A stretch of 64,000 bases of DNA, from the NCBI RefSeq assembly GCF_001592265.1, contig NZ_BCWP01000005.1, forward strand, positions 62,001-126,000. Direction: 5' to 3'. The notes under the pieces are model-generated. The model was given only the letters and a program-made list of their open reading frames with translations, was not told where the DNA came from and ran no database searches. Below, piece by piece: positions 1 through 7,837 of this stretch (its first letter is position 1; the number at the start of each line of letters is the position of its first letter). Position numbers and translations under genes: made by a program. This DNA comes from Curvibacter delicatus NBRC 14919. GTDB lineage: Bacteria; Pseudomonadota; Gammaproteobacteria; Burkholderiales; Burkholderiaceae_C.

Positions 1-220
1 CGACCACACCAGCCGGCGTCACGACGAAAGCCGCATTGGAAATGAAATTCTGGTTGGCCGGCGAGCCGAGTGCTGACACGCCTTCAACATACCAGGCCGA
101 GGGGGAGACCTGCTGCGCCACCATGGGCGGAGCCTCGTCGGCGCAGGCCAGCACCACGCTCAGTGCCAGCCCCAGGCCTGCCAGCGCCCGGGCCAAGAAA
201 GTCGTTTTTGTCTTTGTCAT
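1..220 (-). CDS. Exported metallo-beta-lactamase-fold hydrolase, N-terminal part (SoxH-like)
   Basis: The gene runs off the left edge; only about 73 N-terminal residues are present. The start is the ATG read from 220. The first 25 or so residues form a signal peptide: lysine-rich start, Ala/Leu core, small residues before ADEAPP. The mature part contains VEGVSALGSPANQNFISNAA, the opening strand pattern of MBL-fold hydrolases in sulfur-oxidation and quinoprotein loci (SoxH/PqqB-relay type). The HxHxDH metal site would lie outside the window. It is divergent from the sulfur-transport gene, which fits a sulfur role. The family call rests on a short stretch. Confidence 0.6.
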   Translation of the reverse strand, partial: MTKTKTTFLARALAGLGLALSVVLACADEAPPMVAQQVSPSAWYVEGVSALGSPANQNFISNAAFVVTPAGVV

Positions 221-313
221 ACCCATTCGATCTTCTACCCCGCCATTCTTGTATTGCATGCCACCAGTGCTTGAGGAAGATCAAGTTTGACAGGGACAAT
301 TAAATTACCATCC

Positions 314-338
314 AATATAAGCAAATACTAAATTATGG
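314..338. promoter_or_regulatory. Putative ArsR-family operator before the YeeE/YedE gene
   Basis: AT-rich element ending 9 bases before the ATG at 348. It matches the element at 4199-4223 in the pattern ATATAAGnnnATACTnAnTT, and that second copy sits before the arsR-type gene. A perfect TTGACA lies at 287-292, but no convincing -10 at normal spacing was found. Operator function is inferred from the shared motif and its positions. Confidence 0.4.
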
Positions 339-347
339 GATGGCCCC

Positions 348-1454
348 ATGGATCTGGCAACCCTACTTGAACAATATGGCGAGAGCATTCTCCTGGCGAC
401 GGGAGGACTTTGCATCGGTGCCCTGTTCGGCTTTTTTGCCCAGCGCTCCAAGTTCTGCCTGCGTGCAGCCGTCATCGAGTTCTGGCATCACAAATTTGGC
501 GAAAAGCTCTCGGTCTGGCTGCTGGCCTTTTCCACCGCCGTGGTGGTGGTGCAGGCACTCATCCTCTTGCATTCGCTGGATGTCAGCACGTCCCGGCAGA
601 TCGCCTCGCGCGGCAGCCTCTCGGGGGCGTTGATCGGCGGCCTGCTGTTCGGTGCCGGCATGATCATGACGCGGGGTTGCGCCAGCCGTCTGCTCGTCCT
701 TTCCGCGAACGGCAATCTGCGCGCCCTGCTCTCGGGCCTGATCTTTGCCGTGACGGCACAGGCGGCGCTGTCGGGCTCGCTCGCGCCCTTGCGCAACACC
801 ATCAGCGCCTGGTGGACCGTGGAGGGTGGCCCCACGCGCGACCTGCTCGCCATCACAGGTGCCGGCCACTGGGGTGGCCTGCTCTTCGGTGTGGTGTGGC
901 TGGTGGCCGCGCTTTACTTTTCGGTGCGCAGCGGCTGGGGCTTCTGGAAATGGGTTGGCGGCATTGGCACCGGGTTGATGGTGGCAGCGGGCTGGTACTA
1001 CACCTACCTGATCTCGTCCAATTCCTTCAATGTGGTGCAGGTGCAGGGCCTGACCTTCAGTGGCCCGTCAGCCGAATGGCTGATGCGGGTGTTGTCGTCT
1101 CCCGGGCCGGCCATCGGCTTCGACTTCGGCCTTTTGCCTGGCGTGTTCGCCGGCTCGTTCATCGGCGCCTGGATCGGGAAAGACTTCCAGCTGGAGGGCT
1201 TCAAGGACGGCTACAGCATGCGCCGCTACATTGTCGGCGCCATGTTCATGGGCTTCGGCTCGATGCTGGCCGGCGGCTGCGCCGTGGGGGCTGGCATGAC
1301 CGGGGGTTCGATCTTCGCACTGACCGCCTGGGTGGCACTCATCGGCATGTGGGCCGGTGCCGGCATCACCGACCGCCTGCTGGACAACAAAACCGCCGCG
1401 CCCCAGCCGAGCGACCGCGTGACCAACACCCAGGCCCAGATGCAGGCGCCTTGA
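348..1454 (+). CDS. YeeE/YedE-family sulfur (thiosulfate-type) permease
   Basis: 368-residue inner-membrane protein with about nine hydrophobic segments. The three cysteine motifs of the YeeE/YedE (TsuA) family are present: SKFCLRA (C37), TRGCASR (C111) and GGCAVGAG (C311). In that family these cysteines line the path for thiosulfate or similar sulfur compounds. The gene heads a plus-strand run with cytochrome c, sulfide dehydrogenase flavoprotein and a DsrE-like protein, so it probably moves a sulfur species for or from oxidation. The substrate is inferred. The start is the only ATG just upstream of the first membrane helix. Confidence 0.85.
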   Translation: MDLATLLEQYGESILLATGGLCIGALFGFFAQRSKFCLRAAVIEFWHHKFGEKLSVWLLAFSTAVVVVQALILLHSLDVSTSRQIASRGSLSGALIGGLLFGAGMIMTRGCASRLLVLSANGNLRALLSGLIFAVTAQAALSGSLAPLRNTISAWWTVEGGPTRDLLAITGAGHWGGLLFGVVWLVAALYFSVRSGWGFWKWVGGIGTGLMVAAGWYYTYLISSNSFNVVQVQGLTFSGPSAEWLMRVLSSPGPAIGFDFGLLPGVFAGSFIGAWIGKDFQLEGFKDGYSMRRYIVGAMFMGFGSMLAGGCAVGAGMTGGSIFALTAWVALIGMWAGAGITDRLLDNKTAAPQPSDRVTNTQAQMQAP

Positions 1455-1572
1455 AAGCTGCTCGCAAGAAGTACCCGTTAATATTTTGAGGGTAAACACC
1501 CGGGACAATCGGCCGCCGGCTGATTACATTAGCCCCGAGTGATATTTCGTGAACCCCAAGAAGGAGACCCTC

Positions 1573-1899
1573 ATGCGCCTCAAGAGCCCATTCGTGGCGG
1601 TGCTGTTGTCAGGCATCGCTGCCACTGCTGTCAACGCGGCGACACCCAAGGACACCGTCAACCTGCACCAGCGCGCGCTCGCCGCCATGTGCGCCAACTG
1701 CCACGGCACCGAAGGCCGTACCACCGATGGCTCAGCTATCCCCTCGCTGGCAGGCATGCCGCGCGAGTACATGGTGGCGCAGATGAAGGCCTTCCGTGAA
1801 GGGACCCGCCCGGCGACCGTGATGCACCAGTTGACCAAGGGCCTGACGGAAGAACAGGTCCAGTCGGTCTCCACCTATTTCTCGACCCTCAAACGCTGA
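1573..1899 (+). CDS. Class I cytochrome c, partner of the sulfide dehydrogenase flavoprotein
   Basis: 108-residue exported cytochrome. Signal peptide of about 22 residues ends ...AVNA. One haem site, CANCH, is at residues 40-44, and the likely distal ligand is M84 in ATVMHQLTKG. The ATG at 1573 is preferred over a GTG 24 bases upstream because an AAGGAG sits just before it. The next gene begins 17 bases downstream and encodes the flavoprotein, so the pair resembles FccA-FccB: this subunit would take electrons from sulfide oxidation in the periplasm. The 118-base gap upstream holds an AT-rich inverted repeat, TACCC/GGGTA at 1472-1494, that may be a further regulatory site. Confidence 0.85.
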   Translation: MRLKSPFVAVLLSGIAATAVNAATPKDTVNLHQRALAAMCANCHGTEGRTTDGSAIPSLAGMPREYMVAQMKAFREGTRPATVMHQLTKGLTEEQVQSVSTYFSTLKR

Positions 1900-1916
1900 A
1901 CAGGAGACAAGCCAAC

Positions 1917-3203
1917 ATGAAACGACGCAGCTTTGTACAGGCATCTCTGGCCCTCGGCACCCTGGGCGGTACGCTTTCCATGGTGGGCTGTGCCAGCACC
2001 GGCACCATCCCTTCCAAGGCCAAGGTGGTGGTGATCGGCGGCGGCTACGGCGGCGCCACTGCCGCCAAATACGTGCGCATGCTCTCCAACTACCAGATCG
2101 ACGTGGTGCTGGTGGAGCCGAATGACAGCTTCATCTCCTGCCCGATCTCCAACCTGGTGATCGGCGGCTCCAAGACCATGGGCGACATCACGACGCCCTA
2201 TGACAACCTCAAGGGCAAACATGGCGTGATCCATGCGCGCGACCGCGTGACCAGCATCGACGCCGCCAAGAAAACCGTCACGCTCGGCGGAGGCGCCACC
2301 ATCGGCTACGACAAGCTGATCGTCTCGCCCGGCATCGACATGCTGTGGAACAGCATCGAAGGCCTGCAAGCGGCCAGCACCTCCGGCCAGATCCTGCAGG
2401 CCTGGAAAGCCGGCCCCGAGACCCTGGCGCTGCGCCGCCAGCTCGAAGCCATGCCCGACGGTGGCGTCTACGCCATCACCGTGCCGCTCGCCCCCTACCG
2501 CTGCCCGCCCGGCCCCTATGAGCGCGCCAGCCAGGTGGCCAGCTACTTCAAGAAGGCCAAACCCAAGTCCAAGGTGCTGATCCTGGATGCCAATCCGGAC
2601 GTCACCTCCAAGGGTCCACTGTTCAAGAAGTTCTGGGCCGAGAACTACGCCGGCATGCTGGAGTTCCGTGGCAACCACAAGGCCATCGGCGTGGACGCCA
2701 AGAGCAAGACCGTCAAGTTCGAGACCGAGAGCGACATCAAGGCCGACGTGCTCAACGTGCTGCCCGACATGAGCGCCGGCAGCATTGCCATGCAATCGGG
2801 GTTGGCCAACGTCAACAACCGCTGGTGCGATGTCAACTACCTGACGTTCGAGTCCAAGGTGGCCAAGGATGTGCATGTGATCGGCGACTCGGTGCTGGCC
2901 GCGCCGCTGATGCCCAAGTCCGGCCACATGGCCAACTCGCACGGCAAGGTGGTCGCAGCCGCCGTGGTGGCCCAGCTCTCGGGCATGGACGTCAACCCGC
3001 AGCCTCTGCTGACTAACACCTGCTACAGCTTCGTCAATGACAAGCTGGTGGTGCATGTGGCCTCGGTCCACCAGTATGTGGCGGCAGAAAAGACCTTCAA
3101 GACCGTGCCGGGCTCAGGTGGCGTTTCTGCTGCCCCCAATGAGCTCGAGGGTATCTACGCCTGGAACTGGGCGCAAAACATCTGGGCAGATACACTGTTG
3201 TGA
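1917..3203 (+). CDS. fccB: Flavocytochrome c sulfide dehydrogenase, flavoprotein subunit (FccB/SoxF type)
   Basis: 428 residues. The N-terminus carries a twin-arginine signal (KRRSFVQ, residues 2-8), so the protein is exported folded with FAD. The Rossmann motif is VVVIGGGYGGATAAK (37-51). YRCPPGPYER places a cysteine at 196 and NTCYSF another at 369, the pair that forms the redox disulfide near the flavin in this family. C75 in SCPISN is also typical. It should oxidise sulfide to sulfur or polysulfide and pass electrons to the adjacent cytochrome c. The residues before C25 look slightly like a lipobox, but the Tat motif is clearer. Confidence 0.88.
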   Translation: MKRRSFVQASLALGTLGGTLSMVGCASTGTIPSKAKVVVIGGGYGGATAAKYVRMLSNYQIDVVLVEPNDSFISCPISNLVIGGSKTMGDITTPYDNLKGKHGVIHARDRVTSIDAAKKTVTLGGGATIGYDKLIVSPGIDMLWNSIEGLQAASTSGQILQAWKAGPETLALRRQLEAMPDGGVYAITVPLAPYRCPPGPYERASQVASYFKKAKPKSKVLILDANPDVTSKGPLFKKFWAENYAGMLEFRGNHKAIGVDAKSKTVKFETESDIKADVLNVLPDMSAGSIAMQSGLANVNNRWCDVNYLTFESKVAKDVHVIGDSVLAAPLMPKSGHMANSHGKVVAAAVVAQLSGMDVNPQPLLTNTCYSFVNDKLVVHVASVHQYVAAEKTFKTVPGSGGVSAAPNELEGIYAWNWAQNIWADTLL

Positions 3204-3208
3204 TGTAC

Positions 3209-3265
3209 GCAGGCTCGGCAATGCGTCCGAGCCTGCACTCCATGCCGGCGACTGCCGGCATTTTT
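3209..3265 (+). terminator. Tandem hairpins with a rho-independent terminator after the fccB-like gene
   Basis: Hairpin 1 has a perfect 10-bp stem (3209-3218 with 3227-3236) and no T tract. Hairpin 2 has a perfect 8-bp stem, ATGCCGGC with GCCGGCAT (3242-3249 with 3254-3261), then a run of T to 3265. The second should end or reduce transcription before the DsrE-like gene at 3291. Confidence 0.8.
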
Positions 3266-3290
3266 ATTGGACCTCATTCAGGAAATGCTC

Positions 3291-3785
3291 ATGTACAAAT
3301 TCATTGGATTGCTGGCCATCGCATCGCTGACCACCTTGGCCCAGGCCCAGGAAACCAAACCCGCCCCATCGACTGCCACGGTGAAGGCAAGCGCCGCCCA
3401 GAAAGCGCCGGCGAAGAAAATGATGGAGAAAACAGTGAAGGTGGTTTACCACGTCAATACCGATGTCAACACGGTACCGGCCATCCTCAACAATGTCCGC
3501 AATCATCTGAACGCCGATCCCAAGGCCAAGATCGTGGTGGTGACCCATGGCCCCGGCATCAACTTCCTGATCCAGGATGCCAAGGACAGCCAAGGCCGGG
3601 AATTCAGTGGTTCTGTGAGCGAACTGGCAGGCCGTGGGGTGGAGTTCAGGGTCTGCAACAACACCTTGACCAGCCGCAACATCGACCCTGGCACCTTGCT
3701 GATGGAAGCCAAGATTGTGCCTTCCGGCGTGGCCGAGGTCGCCCGTCTGCAAGCCCTTGAAGGCTACGTCTACCTCAAGCCCTGA
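3291..3785 (+). CDS. Exported DsrE/DsrF-like protein
   Basis: 164 residues. Signal peptide 1-20 ends AQA/QE, followed by an Ala/Lys/Pro-rich linker (21-46). The DsrE-like fold follows: VKVVYHVNTD, IVVVTHGPGINFL, and a conserved cysteine at 122 in EFRVCNNTL. Cytoplasmic relatives carry persulfide on this cysteine; a periplasmic copy beside sulfide dehydrogenase suggests binding or relay of sulfane sulfur, which is inferred. ATG 3291 has AGGA at a good distance and gives a clean signal peptide, unlike the upstream in-frame codon. A terminator separates it from the preceding gene, so it may have its own promoter or be expressed at a lower level. Confidence 0.78.
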   Translation: MYKFIGLLAIASLTTLAQAQETKPAPSTATVKASAAQKAPAKKMMEKTVKVVYHVNTDVNTVPAILNNVRNHLNADPKAKIVVVTHGPGINFLIQDAKDSQGREFSGSVSELAGRGVEFRVCNNTLTSRNIDPGTLLMEAKIVPSGVAEVARLQALEGYVYLKP

Positions 3786-3797
3786 GTCAGGGCCCGT

Positions 3798-3821
3798 CGC
3801 CAGGACAGGATTGTCCTGGCG
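3798..3821. terminator. Hairpin between convergent dsrE-like and arsR-type genes
   Basis: Perfect 10-bp inverted repeat, CGCCAGGACA with TGTCCTGGCG, and a 4-base loop, lying between two convergent stop codons. There is no clear T tract on either side, so use as a two-way terminator is inferred from position and stem strength. Confidence 0.6.
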
Positions 3822-3824
3822 CTG

Positions 3825-4169
3825 TCAGGCCTGTTCGAAATTCGCCTCGGTGGCAATCTGCGTGCACACCGCACGGCACAGGGATGCCACCCGATCATCG
3901 ATGATGCGGTAGTAGATCTGCACGCCGTCACGGCGCTTGCCCAGCACCCCCGCCTGGTAGAGCGTGGTGAGGTGCTGCGACATGTTGGGCTGGGTGGTGT
4001 CGATCTTGCTGAGCAGGTAGCTCACATTGCGCTCGCCATCACACAGATGGCTGATGATCTTCAGCCGCATCGGCGCCGACATGACGCGAAACACCTCGGC
4101 AGCCAGCTCGAAGACTTGATCCGGCTCAGTCACGCTGCCCGGGGTCGCTTGAATGGTTCGCTTGGTCAT
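3825..4169 (-). CDS. ArsR-family repressor with thiol residues, BigR/SqrR-like
   Basis: 114-residue winged-helix regulator. The recognition region is TTQPNMSQHLTTLYQAGVLG (58-77), followed by the wing GKRRDGVQIYYRI. The usual ArsR metal box is absent; cysteines are C43 (HLCDGE), C98 and C102. C43 and a C-terminal cysteine match the pair that forms a persulfide bridge in sulfide-responsive BigR/SqrR. Together with the neighbouring sulfide genes, this suggests a repressor relieved by reactive sulfur. A motif shared with the yeeE promoter lies 30 bases upstream of its start, suggesting autoregulation. The precise inducer is not shown by sequence. Confidence 0.8.
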   Translation of the reverse strand: MTKRTIQATPGSVTEPDQVFELAAEVFRVMSAPMRLKIISHLCDGERNVSYLLSKIDTTQPNMSQHLTTLYQAGVLGKRRDGVQIYYRIIDDRVASLCRAVCTQIATEANFEQA

Positions 4170-4198
4170 GGCAGATAGGGATGGTCAGGTGTCGCCTG

Positions 4199-4223
4199 CA
4201 TATAAGTCCATACTCATTTTATA
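4199..4223. promoter_or_regulatory. Putative ArsR-family operator before its own gene
   Basis: Second copy of the pattern ATATAAGnnnATACTnAnTT, also flanked by TATAA/TTATA half-sites in inverted orientation. It lies 30 bases upstream of the ArsR-type start codon and is read on the opposite strand relative to its gene compared with 314-338, as expected for a near-palindromic operator. Confidence 0.42.
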
Positions 4224-4231
4224 CACAGCCC

Positions 4232-5854
4232 TCAGGTGCTGCGTTCACGCAGTGTGCGGCTCAACAGCACCACGGGAATGAGCCCCACCAGCACCAGAGC
4301 CAGCGAAGGCAGGGCCGCCTCGCCCAGCCGCTCGTCGCGCGCCAGCTGATAGGCCACCACCGCCAAGGTATCGCTGTTGAAAGGCCGCAGCACCAGGGTA
4401 GCCGGCAGTTCCTTCATCACATCGACAAAAACCAGCAGGGTGGCGGCAATGGTCGAGCGACGCAGCAAAGGCCAATGCACCCGGCGCAAAAGCCCCCAGT
4501 CGCCGGCGCCCAGCATGCGCGCTGAATCGTCCAGGCTGACCGGGATGCGCGCATAACCGCTTTGCACCGATTGCAGGGCCACGGCGCAAAAGCGCACCAG
4601 ATAAGCCCAGACCAGACCGAGCGAGGTCGCTGTCAGGTAATAGGCCAAGCTGCTCTGCGGCCAGACGGCCTGTGCCCAGCCCACCGGCAGCAACAAGCCC
4701 ACGACGATCACCGCGCCAGGTACGGCATAACCCAGGCCGGCCAGATAAACGACAGCACGCGTCACCAGGTCCGGCGTGCGCCGCAAGCTGAAAGCCAGCA
4801 GCACGGCCAGCGCCACGGCCAGCACGGCACTGAGCAGCCCCAAACGCACACTGTTGAGCGCCCAGACCGGGAAACGGTCCCAGGGCAGGACCGCCCATTC
4901 CGCGAACAGCGGCCTGAACATGAACAGCACGGGCGCAACAAAACCCATGAGCAGCGGCACACCACAGATTCCCCAGGCCAGCCACTTGCGGCCACCGGTC
5001 AACGGCGTGGGACGCGCCTCGGCACCACCGGCGCGTGTGCCGCGCGTGGCAAACCGCATGCGCCGCTGGGCCCGCTGCTCCAGTTGCAGCAACAGCACGA
5101 CCAGCACCAGCAGCATGGTGGCCAGCTGGGCAGCAGCGATGCGGTTGTCCATGGCCAGCCAGGCCTTGTAGATGCCGGCGGTGAAGGTCTGGATGCCGAA
5201 ATAGCTGGCCACACCGAAGTCCGCCAGTGTCTCCATCAAGGCCAGGGCCACGCCGGCCGCCACGGCCGGCCGGGCCAGCGGCAAGGCAATCTCGCGAATA
5301 CGGCGCGACAGGGGAGCACCCAGCAGACGCGCGGCCTCCATCAGGTGCGTGGCGCGTTCGCCCAGCGCCGTGCGCGCCAGCAGATAGACATAGGGATAGA
5401 GCGAAAAAGTCAACACCCAGGCCGCGCCGACGGTGTTGCGGATTTCCGGAAAGACCCGGCCTTCCAGGCCGGTCAGCCCGCGCAACAAGGTCTGGAACGG
5501 CCCGCTGAACTGCAGAAAATCGGTATAGGCGTAGGCCACCACATAGGCCGGCATGGCCAGCGGCAGCAGCAAGGCCCACTCGAAAATGCGTCGCCCCGGA
5601 AAGTCAAACAGGGTCACGGCAGCAGCAGCCGACAGCCCGACCGCCACCACACCGATGGCCACCATCAGGCACAACCAGAACGTGGTGGCCACGTAATCCG
5701 GCAAAACCGTTCGCGTCATCTCACCTAGGATCTGGGTCGTCTGGGCGCCGTGCTCACCCCATGGCAGCCACGATGCCAACACGGCCAACACCGGCACCAT
5801 CAGAAAGACGGTGAACAGCAACAGGAAGAAGTGGCGGAGCCGGTATGGCGGCAT
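4232..5854 (-). CDS. fbpB: ABC transporter permease, ferric-iron type (FbpB/SfuB-like), two fused permease domains
   Basis: About 540 residues and roughly twelve membrane segments, made of two tandem binding-protein-dependent permease domains. Each has an EAA loop for contact with the ATPase: EAARLLGAPLSRRI near residue 171 and DSARMLGAGDWGLL near 441. This double-domain layout is typical of Fe(III) FbpB/SfuB permeases. The ATG at 5854 is chosen; a TTG at 5896 is also open, and neither has a good Shine-Dalgarno. The ATPase gene is divergent rather than downstream, and no periplasmic binding protein is encoded nearby. Confidence 0.8.
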   Translation of the reverse strand: MPPYRLRHFFLLLFTVFLMVPVLAVLASWLPWGEHGAQTTQILGEMTRTVLPDYVATTFWLCLMVAIGVVAVGLSAAAAVTLFDFPGRRIFEWALLLPLAMPAYVVAYAYTDFLQFSGPFQTLLRGLTGLEGRVFPEIRNTVGAAWVLTFSLYPYVYLLARTALGERATHLMEAARLLGAPLSRRIREIALPLARPAVAAGVALALMETLADFGVASYFGIQTFTAGIYKAWLAMDNRIAAAQLATMLLVLVVLLLQLEQRAQRRMRFATRGTRAGGAEARPTPLTGGRKWLAWGICGVPLLMGFVAPVLFMFRPLFAEWAVLPWDRFPVWALNSVRLGLLSAVLAVALAVLLAFSLRRTPDLVTRAVVYLAGLGYAVPGAVIVVGLLLPVGWAQAVWPQSSLAYYLTATSLGLVWAYLVRFCAVALQSVQSGYARIPVSLDDSARMLGAGDWGLLRRVHWPLLRRSTIAATLLVFVDVMKELPATLVLRPFNSDTLAVVAYQLARDERLGEAALPSLALVLVGLIPVVLLSRTLRERST

Positions 5855-5928
5855 GAGAGGGAAAGAGGGAAAGATGGAGAGAACGGGGACAGGCAAATGA
5901 GAATTGTAAGCATCTACAATGGGACACC

Positions 5929-7077
5929 ATGTTTCTTGAGGTCTCCCAGCTCCAGGTCCGTTATCCCGGCCGCCCCCAACCTGCCGTCAATGGCGTGTCC
6001 TTGGGGCTGCACGCGGGTGAGATCGGTGTGCTGATTGGCCCGTCCGGTTGCGGCAAGACCACCTTGCTGCGGGCGGTGGCGGGCTTGGAGCCCGTCACGG
6101 GCGGCGACATCCGGCTCTCGGGCCAGGTGGTGAGCAGCCCCTCCAGCCAGCTGCCGCCGGAAGCCCGGCGCATCGGCATGGTGTTCCAGGACTATGCACT
6201 GTTCCCCCACCTGGATGTCGGCCGCAATGTGGCTTTTGGCATCCATCAGCTGCCAGCAACCGAACGTGCGGCACGCGTCAAGGAGGTTCTGACCCTGGTC
6301 GGGCTGGAAGGCAGCGAGAGCCGCTTCCCTCACGAACTGTCAGGGGGTCAGCAGCAGCGCGTGGCGCTGGCACGCGCGCTGGCGCCACGCCCGCAGCTGC
6401 TGCTGCTGGACGAACCGTTTTCCAACCTAGACGTCGATCTGCGCGAGCGCCTGGCGCATGAAGTGCGCAGCATCCTGAAGGCCGCCCAGGCCACCGCCCT
6501 GTTCGTCACGCACGATCAGCTGGAAGCTTTTGCCATTGGCGACACCATCGGCGTCATGCATGAAGGGCAGCTGCACCAGTGGGACGATGCCTACACGCTG
6601 TACCACCGCCCGGCCACGCGCTTCGTGGCCGATTTCATTGGCCACGGCGTGTTCGCCCCGGCCACCATCCGCGAGGTCAACCAGCAGATCGTGGTGCAGA
6701 CCCCGCTCGGAGACCTGACCGATGTCGCCGAGTGTCCGCTGCCCTGCGCCTTTGCCGCCGGCGAATGCGACGTGCTGCTGCGTGCCGATGACATCGTGCA
6801 CGACGACTCGGCACCGGTGAAAGCCGAGATCATCCGCAAGGCCTTTCGCGGCTCCGAATTCCTCTACACGCTGCGGCTGGAGAGCGGCCAGACCGTGCTG
6901 GCCCATGTGCCAAGCCACCACGACCACAAGATCGGTGAGTGGATCGGCATCCGGCCGGAAGTCGACCACGTGGTGACCTTCAACCGCGCCTGCCCGATCC
7001 GCCACAGCGAGTTGTGCCAGATGCCTTGCACCCGTGCGGGCGACCCGACGAACTGCACCAGCACACAAGCCGGCTGA
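5929..7077 (+). CDS. fbpC: ABC transporter ATP-binding protein, ferric-iron type (FbpC-like)
   Basis: 382 residues. Walker A GPSGCGKT is at 37-44, signature LSGGQQQ at 137-143, Walker B LLLLDEP with D161, and the switch histidine is H195 in VTHDQ. A C-terminal TOBE-like regulatory domain follows (about 240-360). The protein ends in a tail with four cysteines (ACPIR, LCQMPC, NCTS), unusual for FbpC and possibly a metal or redox sensor. It should drive the divergent two-domain permease. The 74 bases between the two starts must hold both promoters; a weak Fur-like stretch there was not strong enough to call. Confidence 0.82.
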   Translation: MFLEVSQLQVRYPGRPQPAVNGVSLGLHAGEIGVLIGPSGCGKTTLLRAVAGLEPVTGGDIRLSGQVVSSPSSQLPPEARRIGMVFQDYALFPHLDVGRNVAFGIHQLPATERAARVKEVLTLVGLEGSESRFPHELSGGQQQRVALARALAPRPQLLLLDEPFSNLDVDLRERLAHEVRSILKAAQATALFVTHDQLEAFAIGDTIGVMHEGQLHQWDDAYTLYHRPATRFVADFIGHGVFAPATIREVNQQIVVQTPLGDLTDVAECPLPCAFAAGECDVLLRADDIVHDDSAPVKAEIIRKAFRGSEFLYTLRLESGQTVLAHVPSHHDHKIGEWIGIRPEVDHVVTFNRACPIRHSELCQMPCTRAGDPTNCTSTQAG

Positions 7078-7080
7078 GGG

Positions 7081-7812
7081 TCAGACGGCCGGCGGCAACT
7101 GGCGCAGCTGGTCGATGGTGATGCGCAAATCCTCGGCCCAGGCGCGGCGATCACGCCCCATGGCCATCTGAGACTCACCAAACACCAGCTGCACAGTAAT
7201 GCCCTTTGAGCGAACCGTGCGCCAGACCGAGCCGAGCAGGGTGTCGTCACCGACGTAACAAGGGGCCAGGCTGCGCTGCCCGGTGTGCGCGTCCAGAAAC
7301 TGCAGCGCGACCGGCTGCACCGGCGCTTGCGCGGTGATCGCCGCCTGCAGCAGGTTGGCATGAAAAGGCAGCAGCTGCACGCCATCGCTGGTGGTCCCTT
7401 CCGGAAACACCGCCAGCACATCACCTGCACGCAGGCTGTCTGCCATGTGATGCACCACACGCATGGCATCACGGCGCGATTCGCGTTCGATGAACAGGGT
7501 GCCGACACCGGTGGCCAGTGCACCGATGAGCGGCCACTTCTTGACATCTGCCTTGGACACAAAACGGCAATAGCGCGCCGCATGCAAGGAGGTGATGTCA
7601 AGCCAGGAAATGTGATTGGCAACCAGCAGCACCGGCCCCTGCTCGGCCGGCGTCCCTTTCACCACCAGCCGAATACCGAGGCACGCCAGCATTTCGCGCG
7701 ACCAGACCTGGACCCGGATTTCCTTTTGTTCCTGCGACAGGTTCGGAAACCGGAGCAGGATGGTCAACAGCCCGACCAGGATGTGCTGCAGGGCGCGCCA
7801 CAAGCGCCACAC
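7081..7812 (-). CDS. plsC: 1-acyl-sn-glycerol-3-phosphate acyltransferase (PlsC family)
   Basis: About 243 residues. A hydrophobic N-terminal helix (ILVGLLTILL) precedes the acyltransferase motifs: NHISWLD with H67 and D72 (HX4D catalytic pair), FIERESRRD for substrate binding, and FPEGTT. It would make phosphatidic acid at the inner membrane. The start is uncertain: GTG at 7812 is taken because it lies 25 bases after the pyrX stop and leaves the expected short leader, while longer in-frame versions run into pyrX. It is the last gene of the pyrimidine operon and may be translated from the same message. Confidence 0.8.
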   Translation of the reverse strand: MWRLWRALQHILVGLLTILLRFPNLSQEQKEIRVQVWSREMLACLGIRLVVKGTPAEQGPVLLVANHISWLDITSLHAARYCRFVSKADVKKWPLIGALATGVGTLFIERESRRDAMRVVHHMADSLRAGDVLAVFPEGTTSDGVQLLPFHANLLQAAITAQAPVQPVALQFLDAHTGQRSLAPCYVGDDTLLGSVWRTVRSKGITVQLVFGESQMAMGRDRRAWAEDLRITIDQLRQLPPAV

Positions 7813-7837
7813 GGCGCGCCACCGTGATGCAGGCTGC

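Noticed and set aside
1875-3071. 398-residue open frame on the minus strand
   Set aside because: Antisense to the sulfide dehydrogenase flavoprotein; His/Gly/Val-rich with no family motif, as expected for the shadow frame of high-GC DNA.
4562-5728. 388-residue plus-strand open frame
   Set aside because: Lies opposite the iron permease; Gln/Arg/His-rich composition and no ribosome site.
5895-5928. Fur box between the divergent iron permease and ATPase genes
   Set aside because: TGAGAATTGTAAGCA keeps only part of the 7-1-7 consensus; too weak to call by eye.
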